Of a stretch of 64,000 nucleotides of DNA, positions 38,563 to 48,620 are shown one piece after another (position 1 is the stretch's first letter; the number at the start of each line of letters is the position of its first letter). Both the position numbers and the translations under genes were made by a program. A model generated the notes under the pieces. The model was not told where the DNA came from. It worked only from the letters and a program-made list of their open reading frames with translations, and did not search any database. Source of the stretch: Phytopythium helicoides (Eukaryota; Oomycota; Peronosporomycetes; Pythiales; Pythiaceae); NCBI GenBank assembly GCA_024867545.1, contig JANFNE010000048.1:56709-120708 (forward strand), given 5' to 3'.

Positions 38563-39403
38563 TTACCACTGGCGCACGCGGCTGATGGCGGGCATATCCC
38601 ACGAGAACGGGCGGCCGCAGACCGGCGGGAGGTCCTTGGCCTCGGCCTCGGCCATGATCTCCTCCTGGTGCGCCTCCCACTCGAAGCGCACGTTGTGCGT
38701 CGACACGTGCTGCAGGATGAGCTGGTCGCGCGCCTCTGCGGAGCAAGCGGGTCGTTAGCTCATGTCCGGCGCGTCGGTCGGAAGCAGCTCGACGCGGACG
38801 CACCGTGCGTGGTGGACATGGCCGAGCGCGTGCCTGTGGGGTCGTAGCGCATCACGGCGGGGTTCTGCTCGTCGCCAGCCAGTCGTCAGCTTTGGCTCTC
38901 CTCGCGCGATCCGCGACTCGCGGGGAAAGCCTCGGACGCACCTTGTTGCCGGGCGAGCCGCGCGGCGTGTCGGCCGGGAGCTCGGCGCGCTTGGTCTGCG
39001 GGATGGACGGGTGCACGCCGACCTCGAGCGGGAAGGGGAAGCGGCGGATGTCGCGCGTGTAGTAGTTGGTGTTGTAGATGTCCTCCTTCTTGGCGCTGGC
39101 CGGCACGTGCACGCCCTCGGCCTGCTTGTCGGGCGACGGGTAGCGGTAGCCCTGGTGCAGGTACGGCGACTGGTGCACCTGCTCCGTGCCCGTCTGCTCG
39201 GTGAACACGAGCACCTTGCGCAGCTGTCGGTCGGTCGGTCACCACCACCGTCCATCAGCAGCAGCAGCGTCGTTAGAGCGTCAGTAGTTTTCCCTCCCCT
39301 AAGCGGCGGAGCGAGCGCCACGCACCTTGGAGCGCAGCTCGGCCGGCAGCAGGTTCTGGTACTCGAACTTCTTGAAAGGCTTCCACACGTTGTTGCCGCT
39401 CAT
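38563..39403 (-). CDS. Small conserved-looking protein of unknown function (four exons)
   Basis: Proposed exons on the minus strand: 39326-39403, 38942-39223, 38804-38864 and 38563-38735, giving 197 aa. Introns are 102, 77 and 68 nt, all with GTGCGT donors and CAG acceptors, and all junctions stay in frame. The protein starts MSGNNVWKPFKKFEYQNLLP and is soluble, rich in Tyr, His, Pro and charged residues (for example HQGYRYPSPDKQAEGVHVP and YNTNYYTRDIRRFPFPLEV). It ends SWDMPAISRVRQW. The last codon pair overlaps a GTAAGC that could be a donor, but the sequence I tested beyond it immediately gives a stop. I do not recognise a family, and no signal peptide or membrane segment is seen. It is divergent from calpain-7, 250 bp between starts. 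Confidence 0.65.
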
Positions 39404-39653
39404 GGTCGCCGCGCTCGCCGCTCGCCTCGCTTCGCCTGCTTTTCCAACGCTTTACAGGGACCGCCAGAACCGCACGAAGGGGGCGGCCGAGTCCCTCGCG
39501 GAGTCGCCCTCGGTCCCGTCTTTCAGGGTACTAAATCAGGAACATGGCTGCGTAATCCCTAGTCGAACGACTGCCTTGTTCGAATAACTGACACTACCGG
39601 TTAATGGTAGAATAGGAAAGCAGCACCATGCAACCAGCTCCATCATCATCGCC

Positions 39654-42600
39654 ATGTCGGAGCGGCAGTACGCCGAGGCGTTCGAGGCCGCGCGGCGCGC
39701 GCAGGAGGCGGCGGCGCAGCGGCGGCTCGTGGAGGCGGCGGGCGACTTCGCGCGCGCGCTGCGCATCCTGCGGCGCCTGGCGGTCGTCGAGTCGGCGGCC
39801 AAGCGCGAGCTGCTGCTGCCCACGATCCGAGAGCTGCAGGCGCGCGTCGCGGCCATCGAGGCGAAGGCAGAGTACCCGCTGGCGCGCGCCATGGACGAGC
39901 ACGCGCAGGCCAAGCGCGAGGAGGAGGCTGCCGGCGCGTCCAGGGCCGCCGTCGACAAGTACATCACGGCCGGAGACTGGTACCTGCGCGCGCTCGAGGC
40001 GCTGCCGCCCGACGACGCCGCCACCAGGGCGGCGGTGACCGACCAGCTAGAGTACATCATCAGCCACACAAGCACGCTCAAGGCGCGACTCGCGGCGGCG
40101 GAGAGCGCCGCGGGGGACGTCGCGGAGAAATTGAAGACGACCGCCATCAGCTCGAGCGCACCGTCCAGCTCGCTCGAGGCGCTCAACTGGCCAGAGCCGC
40201 CGACAGCGGCGTCGAGGACAGAGAAGGCGACGACGGTGGTCCCTGCGTATGCGGCTGCTAGCGTGCCACCCTCGACGCTGCTCAACCAGCTGCCTGTGGT
40301 TGGAGCGCCAAATGACAAGTCAGCCCCAACCGCCTCCACTGCCGAAGAGTGTCCGACTGCAACTGGCCAAGAGTACTCGTTGCAGGAGCTAGACGTGCTC
40401 CGCCGCTCGTCGATGATTAATGGTCACCTGTTCTTGCCCTGGGTCGACCACATTGATTCGAAGGAGCGGTACATGCTCGCCGCCCCATTCGAAGATCCGG
40501 ATGGACTTCTACCACTGTCGAAAAAGCAGGTTGACCGTGGCGCTCAGTGGATGCGACCTAGCGAGTATTATCGTGTGTGTGGTGAAGCGCCAGTCATGAT
40601 CGCGAACATTTGCCCCCAAGCAGTCAAGCAGGATATTGTCACGGACTGCTCGTTTGTAGCCTCACTCTGCATCGCCGCGGCCTATGAGCAGCGCTTCCGG
40701 AAGCGTTTGATCACCAATATCATATTCCCAGTGGACCCTGACACCAAGCAGCCGATGTACAACCCGTTCGGAAAGTATGTGGTCCGATTATGGGCAAATG
40801 GCGTGCCTCGGAAAGTCATCATTGATGACCGGTTGCCAGTTGCCTCGACCACCAACCAACTCCTTTGCTCATGCACGATCCAAAAGAACGAGTTATGGGT
40901 CAGTTTGATTGAGAAAGCGTACCTGAAGCTAAATGGTGGCTACGACTTTCCAGGAGGCAACTCTGGTATTGATCTGTTTGCTCTCACCGGGTGGATTCCT
41001 GAGCGAATCGATGTGAGTGAATTGACAGGGAATCCCGATAAAGAAGATCGTCTGTGGGATCAGATGAAGAGTGCGTTTCACTACGGTGATTGTATCATCA
41101 CAATGACCGCCGGTGATATTCCTCGCGAGGACGCGAAAGCTATTGGTCTCGTCCCGATGCACGTCTACGCTATCTTGAATGTTTATGAAACAACCGATAC
41201 TACAACTACCGACGGGAGCGAGCCGAAGAAACTCCGACTTTTGCAGGTGAAGAATCCGTGGCGAAAGAAGAGCTGGAGAGGTCCATTCTCCAAGCATGAT
41301 AAAACTCGATGGAAATCGCCTCTTGGTGACGAGCTGCGCTCATACATACGCCAGAACTACAATTACGGTGCTGCTGGGCTTCCCGATGTCGAGGAAGATG
41401 ACGGCATGTTTTGGATTGACTTTGACTCAATCAAAAAGTACTTCGAGAGTCTGTACCTGAACTGGAATCCAGACCTATTCCAATATAAGGGCGTGTGGCA
41501 TGACCACTGGCCAGTTGAGCTCGGCCCAACAAACGATTCGATCACGCTCGGCTTCAACCCGCAGTACTCGCTAACATTTCCAGCTGGTGACTCTGCCGAG
41601 AATCGTTCAGGCACTGTGTGGATATTGCTCACTCGGCATGTTCGCACCATTGAACGTGACACCGACTACTCAAATCAGCAGTTCTTGACGCTTCATGTAT
41701 ACCATGGAGAGCGAGGCAAGCGTGTATTCTACAACCATCGTGCCGTGTCGCGAGGCACGTACAGCAACAATCCCCATACGCTTGTCAGTCTCGATGTAGA
41801 CTTTTCCCGCGATCCCGAGCCGTCTTTTGTACGTACATCGCTGAAGCTTGCTTAGGTGGTTCGTTTGAGTTTGGCTCTAACCCTTCTTGCTCCACGTAGA
41901 CACTGATCGCCTCACAATACGAGAAGTTTGCTCCATTGGACTACACGCTGTCCATTTTCTCGACACGTCCGTTTGTATGTGAACCTATCCCACAACTGGC
42001 TTGCGAGTCTTCAGGCTCCATTGTGATCCACGATGCCTGGACTGTGGACACAGCTGGTGGACGTCCATTTTACTCGACATTCATGAACAACCCTCAGTTT
42101 CACCTATCATTGGCTGATGTGTCGACGTGCCGCTCACTCTATCTCTTACTGGAAACGGAGCATTTCACCTCCAAAGATGATGCGAGTTTAAGTCTACCCG
42201 TGAATATTCGAGCCGTCCTTCACACTCGAGAGCGTGTGTGCGGACTCCCAAATCTGCTCTCCCACCCAGAGAACGACAAGGTGCGCGTTCTGAGCTCCGG
42301 AGAGTACCGGCACGCTTTTTGCTTTATTGCGATTCCGAAAGAGTTTCTGACGCCAGATCTCCACGACCTGGTGCTGATCCCATCAACATTTGAGAGCGAT
42401 TCAATCGGCAAGTTTACCCTGAGAGTGGTGAGCGATCCACCGTCTGCTGTCGTGTCATGCCAAGCAATACCGCCCGAAGGATACGGAATGCACCTGACGA
42501 ACCTTCGCGGCAAGTGGGACGCGCAAACTGGATCTGCTGCTGGCTGCTCAAACTACGGATGCTACACTTTCAACCCCAAGTATCTTGTCCACGTGCAGCA

Positions 42601-42928
42601 AGAGAGCCATGTGATTGTGCGTCTGCTGCTCGACGAGAGTGATCGGGATCGAGAGGACGGCGACACATCGCAGCCGTCTGTCAACGTGTCCGTATTCGAG
42701 AGCACCTCATCGGGTGCCTTGCGGGTATCCACAAACCCGACGCACGCTGTTGCCACGTCCGAGCGAGGTCTGTACATCACTGGGTCCCCGTGCGGCGTCG
42801 TGGCCCAGCCCGACCGTCCCCTTCGAGCCGGGTGGTACATCATCATCCCTTCGACGTTCGAGCCGCGCGCCGGGGCCTTCGAGCTGCGCGTGTACTCTTC
42901 GTCCCCCGTGGTCGTGCGTGCGCTGTAG
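39654..42928 (+). CDS. CAPN7: Calpain-7 (PalB-type) cysteine protease
   Basis: Proposed exons are 39654-41828 and 41900-42928, joined over a 71-nt intron (GTACGT...CACGTAG), giving 1,067 aa. Two helical MIT-like segments lie in the first 170 residues, which in calpain-7 bind ESCRT-III tails. The CysPc protease domain follows, with catalytic Cys332 in DCSFVASL, His503 in PMHVYAIL and Asn534 in KNPWR; the surrounding phrases GVPRKVIIDD, ELWVSLIEKAY and LTGWIPERID match calpain-7 closely. The C-terminal 450 residues form two calpain-type beta-sandwich domains. The catalytic triad is intact. In fungi the orthologue PalB acts in ambient-pH signalling with ESCRT proteins; in animals it works with ESCRT-III. 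There are no EF-hands. Length exceeds the human protein (813 aa), mainly in linkers and the C-terminus. Confidence 0.93.
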
Positions 42929-43093
42929 CAAGTCGACCATGTTGAAGTGCGCAGCACCCTGCGAGCCCTCCAATCTGATAATGTACCCGTATAAAATTAG
43001 CCTCCCGTCTTGACTTGGGGGATGTATGCGCGCTGGAGAAACTGCGCGGCCATACATTCCGCAAGTGACCGCCCAACTCGCAGCTCGAGCAAC

Positions 43094-44539
43094 ATGGCGA
43101 CGCCGCTGTCGCTCGCGCTGGTGCCCGAGATCCCCGTGCTGGCGCCGCCCGAGGCCGTGGCCAAGACGTCCAAGTCGGTGACGCTGCGGCTGCGTGTGGA
43201 CCACCTGGCGAACCCGGACAAGCGCTTCTCCTTCCAAGTGGTGCGTGGCGATCATCTGAAGGTGGGAGACAGGCGGTGGGGCTGACGAGGGGGTGGCCGT
43301 AGAGCTACAGCGAGCACGGCTACGTGTACTACTCGTGGGCCGAGACGGAGCTGTTCCCGTCGCGGTCGTGTCCGGTCAAGGGGCTGCTGCCCAACACGGT
43401 GCGTGGGTTGGGGGCTGCGAGGAGCTTGGGTTGATGGCGGCTGAAAGGAGGAGCTTGAACGGACAGAACTACGTCTTCCGCGTGCGCGTGGTGGACGCGG
43501 CGGCCAGGCGCTGCGGCGACTGGTCCCCGCTCACGCCGTACATCCGCACGTTCACGGTGGGTGGGGATGCTGGGGCTTGCGACTCCAGGTGGGGCTGCTG
43601 ACGGGGTGCTGACGCTGAGCAGGAGGAGGAGGACGCCAAGCGCGCAGGCACGATCTTTGAGCATGTAAGCGGGGGGAAGAAGACACTCGTTGGAGGTGTG
43701 GACTGACAGCCATTGGCAACCAGGCACTCAAGCTCGAGCGGCAGCAGAAGACGCAACTCAAATCGCAGATCACGCGGCTGACGGTCATGTGCGTGACATT
43801 GTGGGAGCTCTCCGTGGATTTCGCGTTCTGACAATGCGATGCTGGCAGGCTGGATGCGCGCAGCAAGGACGACAATGAGCGCCAGGCAAAGGCCAAAATG
43901 CAGGAGGACATGCTCGCGAGTCGGCGCATCATGGACACGACGATCCAGAAGCTGCAGCGCGAGCTGAGCTCGCAGGCGATGGCTCTGCAGACGCTCAAAA
44001 GCCAGCGTGTGGCCGATGAGGAGGTCATCACGGAGCTCCTAAACGAGCAGGAGACGCTGCGCGCGGCCCAGGCGCAGCAGCAGGGTCACGAGCAGTTTGA
44101 GCTCGAGATGCAGCAGCTGCGCGAGCAGCTCGAGAAGAACGAGCAGGCGCTGCGCAAGCACCAGGAGCAGGTGAACGCGAGCCACGAGCAGATCGCAGCG
44201 TACGAGGCGTCGCTCGAGGCCAAGAAGCTTGAAATCCAGCGTAAGGAGGACGAGGTGGAGCGCCTGATGGATGACTGCAACCGCATGGTTCAGGAGCAGG
44301 CCGACGCCGCCGCCGTCAAGCAGCTGGAGATCGAGGACGCGCTCATGGAGGCCAAGACGTCGCTGGAGCAGCAGCTCGCGAACAACACGTATCTGCACGA
44401 CGAGGTGTCGCGTCTGCGCGAGGAGAACCACCACCTGAAGAACCAGATCCAGGAGATGGACTCGGAGATGGTGCCGAAGCTCATTCGCCTCGAGGAGGAG
44501 AACGAACAGCTGCGCGCCGCGCTGGCAGCTCGTCGCTAA
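43094..44539 (+). CDS. Fibronectin-III / coiled-coil protein
   Basis: Proposed exons are 43094-43240, 43303-43398, 43467-43556, 43623-43664, 43724-43788 and 43849-44539, giving 376 aa. Five introns of 59-68 nt; the last has a GTGCGT donor in phase 2. Exons 1-3 encode a fibronectin type III-like domain (about 10-112): VTLRLRVDHL, YVYYSWAETELF, NYVFRVRVVDAA and WSPLTPYIRTFT. From residue 115 to the end it is a nearly continuous coiled coil rich in Gln, Glu and Leu (for example QQLREQLEKNEQALRKHQEQ). Such a head-and-rod layout suggests a cytoskeletal or centrosomal linker. No named family is recognised. The first three splice junctions are phase 0 and strongly supported by the FN3 pattern. Confidence 0.78.
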
Positions 44540-44943
44540 GCAGCCAGAGCGTCGGCACCCGCGGAGTGATGCAGTCGTGCTGCACTACCGTGCCTTTCGC
44601 TCGACCAGCTAGCAGTCTGAACTATATAATCGTAAATTTGCTCTCTCGGCGCCGTGTTTGCTGTCGAACGCAGCAGTGGAGCTGCATGCCGCTCGCATCC
44701 TTTACGACCAAGCGCCTAACAAACAGGATTTGTTTAACACAAAAATCCTATTCCTAGTTTTTCAAAATGCCTAGCTCAAGACACAGCTTTTGTATGGAAA
44801 CAGTGATTTTCTAGACATATTCGTGCCTAGTCCTGACATTTTGAAACTACCTATCTGAGATAAAAGTAGGCATGTAGGTATAAATACCTCCTTGCTCGAG
44901 TCCTGGCCGTCAAGCGGCCCCGAACTTCCAGAAGCACGTCGAC
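44540..44943. other. Intergenic region with an imperfect inverted repeat
   Basis: A 404-bp gap. TAGTTTTTCAAAATG at 44755-44769 and CATTTTGAAACTA at 44837-44849 are inverted copies about 67 bp apart, with weaker similarity beyond them. They could be ends of a tiny decayed element or a hairpin in the 3' region. The right end carries a TATA box. Confidence 0.5.
44879..44886 (+). promoter_or_regulatory. TATA box (TATAAATA)
   Basis: TATAAATA stands 58-65 nt upstream of the ATG at 44944, consistent with a core promoter and a short leader. Confidence 0.45.
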
Positions 44944-45631
44944 ATGGGCGCCGCCGGCAGCAAGAGCGCGCGTCCTGCCGCCGCCGTGGCGCGCCGCGCG
45001 GCCGCCGAGCCGCCCGTAGTGCGCACGAACCTGACGCTGGAGGACCTGGCGGCGCTCTCGCGGCGCTCCGGCGCTCCCTCGAGCCGCGCCGCCGGCGCTT
45101 TTGGCGTGCAGGTGGGCGGCCAATCCGCCGAGCTGGTGGAGATGGACGCCGATCTGCTGCGCCAGGCCGAGCGCTTCGAGGACTTTGGGCGCGTCGAGTA
45201 CCTGGAGGTGCGTGGGCCGCTGCGGCTGATGCTTTCGCGCGGGCAGAGCCGCTGACGTCCGCGTGCGTCCGCAGGAGATGACCAAGGAGTTCGAGCGCAC
45301 GGCCAGCAGCCACCGGCCGCGCTCCAACACGCCCGTGGCCATGCCCAAGGACCGCACGGCCGCCGTCTCGACGGGCGGCGTGGTCGTGGAGGAGCACATG
45401 CCCGGCCGCCTGACGAACGCGCAGCTACGCACGCTGCTGCGCCTGCACTACGAGGAGCCGAGCGAGTGGACGCCGGCCGTGCTGGCGCGCAAGTACGCGC
45501 TCGAGGAGCGCGTGGTGGCCAGCGTGCTGCGCTCGGTGGGTCCGCCCAACGTGCTGCCGCCCGCGGGGCCCTCGGAGCACCCGCTGGGCGTGTGGCACGC
45601 GCCGACGCCCGCGCAGCTCGAGGCGCCATGA
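44944..45631 (+). CDS. N-myristoylated protein, possibly NDUFAF4-like complex I assembly factor
   Basis: Proposed exons are 44944-45207 and 45275-45631 over a 67-nt intron (GTGCGT...CCGCAG), giving 206 aa. It begins MGAAGSKSAR, a good N-myristoylation signal. The middle is low-complexity and Ala/Arg-rich. The C-terminal part (LRTLLRLHYEEPSEWTPAVL, then YALEERVVASVLRSV) resembles the C-terminal helix-turn of NDUFAF4, where a similar pattern of short acidic linker, WT, A, Y and L-x-x-x-V-x-x-L occurs; NDUFAF4 is also myristoylated. The match is short and from memory, so this is a suggestion. Its stop is 98 bp before the RRN3 start. Confidence 0.6.
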
Positions 45632-45729
45632 GAACCGTAGGGAAGGGAAGGAAATACATGCACCTTGATTGGCTGGCGGCGCGTCGCAATCTCAGTTGCC
45701 GATTTTCCGTGCGGCCGACGCGGGCGAGA

Positions 45730-48122
45730 ATGGCTGGCGCCGCCGACGCCGCGCCGATCGACGAGCGAGACGTCGACAACGTGCACCAGTTCATCGAGAA
45801 CGCGCTGGACCTGGCGCTCAAGGTGCTGCCCGAGCCGTTGCGACTCGCGCGGCGCTCAGCCGACCACTAACCACCGAGCTGCGCTCGCCAACGCAGGGCA
45901 ATGCCAAGAGCTACAACTACCTCATCCAGCAGCTTTCCGGCGCCGCGCCGCGCGCCGACCCGCTCGTGAGGCGAAAGATATTCCTCGCGCTCCCGCGCTG
46001 CGTCTCCACCATGGCCAAGGAGCCGCACGCCTACCGCCTGCTGCTCGACGCGCTCTTCAAGTTCGACTTTCTCGGCGACGAGGCCGAGGCGCGCGACTAC
46101 GCACACTTCATCGTGCACCTCGTGTCCTCCAACACGGTCTACGTCGTGCCCACGCTGCAGATGCTCATGCGCAACATGTGCCGCCCGCAGACGCTCCCGG
46201 TGGCGCTGCAGCCTGCGCCTGCGGCTGCTCCTGCCACGACTGGAGCCAAGATCACCATCGGCGGGTCGTTCACGGCCGCGCTCAAGGCCGAGGTGGAGAA
46301 GGAGGCGGAGGAAGAGAAGCCGCCCGTGGACGTTGAGGCGCTCATTCAGCAGCGCTTTGACACGGCGCACGAGATCATGCAGCGCGTTCTCGCACTGGCC
46401 CCGACGGCTACCAACATCCTCTTCCCCATCGTCGTCGAGCATTTCCCGCACAAACGCCTGGACGCGCCGTTCCAGGTCGCGTACCTCAAGAACGTTCTGC
46501 GACTCTCGAGGTACGCGGCTGGTCTCCGCGAGCGCATTTTCGGGCTCGTTGTCGATCAGCTCGTAGCCATCGACGTGGAGATCAAGCTGGACGAGACCGA
46601 GGAGGATGTGTTCACGATGGACGATTTCATCGATGACGATCTGCTTCCCGACACAACAGGCGAGAAGGTCGATGAGATGGCTGACAAGCTCGATCAGATG
46701 ATGGTTATCATGTTTGAGCATATTCAGGAGTCGACCGCTGCGACTGATAAAACTGAGGATGGTGCTGCAACCGACGTTCATCGTGCAGCGCTGATCTTCA
46801 AGTACTTGCTCAAAGTGTTCGAGCACTCGATCCTGAACACCCACCGATCCAAGTACCCACAGTTCCTGATTTTCTATGTCTGTAAAATGGACCCGCAGTT
46901 CCAGGATGTGTTCATTTCCCAGCTCCTCGCGTCTTCTCTCGACCCACAAACTCCACCCGTTATGCGTCAGAGTTGCGGTGCCTATCTTGCAAGCTTCCTC
47001 GCTCGCGCCAAATACATCTCGGTTGCATATCTCCAGAAGGCTCTGTATCACTTGCTGAAGTGGCTCCACGACCAAATGGATGTGTTCGATCGTATTGCTG
47101 GCCACGACCAAGCTGAGAATGAGGAGAAGGGCACGGATCTCGAGACGCAAGAAGCTGCGCTCGAGAAGGATGCAACCAAGCCCTCACACTTCCAGGAGAG
47201 TATCTATGTGTCTACGCTGCAGACAGTCTGCTACCTGTTGTGCTTTCGTGGTCTTGAGATCGCGCAGACGGAGAATGGCTACGACTTCCTTCGAAGTCTT
47301 GGGTGGGAGCGCCTTCTCATCACCCCGGCTTCGGAGACCGTGCCTGGCTACTGTCCTCTTGCTTTTTGTCAGCAGACCGTTTCGGCCGAGTTCCTGAACT
47401 TTGTCGAGACGCTTGACCTCATTTCTGAGGAATGTATCGACCGCGTGGACCAAGCCATGAATGCGACGTCAATGATTGGACGTGCGGGTCGCGGCAAGGG
47501 TATGGAACGCTCAACGGCCCCAAAATCCTCAAGCACCCAGATGCCTGTCGGCGTCGCTCTCGGTCAGCGGCAGCCTCTGGAGACATTTTTCCCGTTTGAT
47601 CCATATCTGCTTCGTCGGTCGTTCAAGTACATTGGGCCACTGTATCTGTACTGGAAGCACGCAGATCCTACATCAAGCGAGAATGCAACCGCCCTCAACA
47701 ACATCAAGAACATTATTCGCGAGCTGTATGACAATGAAAGTGACAATGAAGAAGAGGAGGAGGAGGACGAGAGCGAGGAAGAAGAGGAAGAGGAGGATGT
47801 GAGTATGGCTGGTAGTGTGCCTGCGACGTCATTCAAGAACTCGAGCTTCATGAGCAGTCGCCCGTCGTCGTACATGTCAGTGAGCTCATCTATGGACGGT
47901 GAGTACAGCTACAACGACGAGGATGACGACGAGAATGGCGAGCTGGCGACCAAGTCATCGGCTCAGCGAAAGCAGAAGCGTGTAGTGCCTCCACGGAACA
48001 TGTTTGATCCTTCGCCCGCGCTATCGGCTAGCTCTCCGCCGTCGCGCTTGCCTCCACTTGGGACGGCGGGTGCATTTGCTCTTGGCGGATTTGACGACGA
48101 TGAAGAAGATGAAGGTTTTTAG
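45730..48122 (+). CDS. RRN3: RNA polymerase I initiation factor RRN3 (TIF-IA)
   Basis: Proposed exons are 45730-45822 and 45897-48122 over a 74-nt intron (GTGCTG...ACGCAG), giving 772 aa. Exon 1 supplies MAGAADAAPIDERDVDNVHQ and joins LALK to GNAKSYNYLIQQL. The body is an all-helical HEAT-like fold with RRN3 hallmarks: HFPHKRLDAPFQVAYLKNVL, the acidic patch VFTMDDFIDDD, HRSKYPQFLIFYVCKMD, SCGAYLASFLARAKYI and AYLQKALYHLLKWLH. RRN3 bridges Pol I to the core promoter factor at rDNA and is the growth-controlled step in rRNA synthesis. The C-terminus has a long Glu/Asp run (about 670-695) and a Ser-rich, acidic tail ending DDDEEDEGF. Convergent with the EST1/SMG7-like gene. Confidence 0.93.
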
Positions 48123-48620
48123 TACCCGATAGACCCAATGATATCTATGGCCGGATCATCCAAAATGCCTGTGTTCTCATTCCTACCGCCGTTACAATGC
48201 AAAGAAAAAAAAAATCATCGCCATCTGAACCCGATCTTGCTTTGCTCGGTTCCTTACCTTGGCAAGCCCGCTGGTGGTGGTGCTAGATGCGGCTCCTCCT
48301 CCTTTCTCCTCCTTCTCCTCCTTCTTCCTCACATTTTTTTTCTCTTAGTGCGCACACTCGTGCAGTGCTCTCACTTGACTTTTTCGAAGAATTGAAGACC
48401 GTGGGCTGCAGGCATTTGAGCGAATCACCCCAGTCCGTGTTACCGCCCACTCGCAATCGCTCTCGCCTTCTGATGATGACGGCTTGAAAAACGTCGAGCT
48501 TTTTTTTTACTTCAAGACAGTTGGGTTCTTGAACAGTGGCTGTCGATATGTGGGCGGAGTCATCTCGACAGGGATTTGTGTCTGTGGACATCGCCGTAAA
48601 ACAGGCACAACTGCTTGCAG
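48123..48620. other. Convergent intergenic region with a pyrimidine tract
   Basis: A 498-bp region between two convergent stops. It holds an A9 run near 48206 and a CTCCTT-rich pyrimidine tract at about 48291-48345. No gene is seen. Confidence 0.5.
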
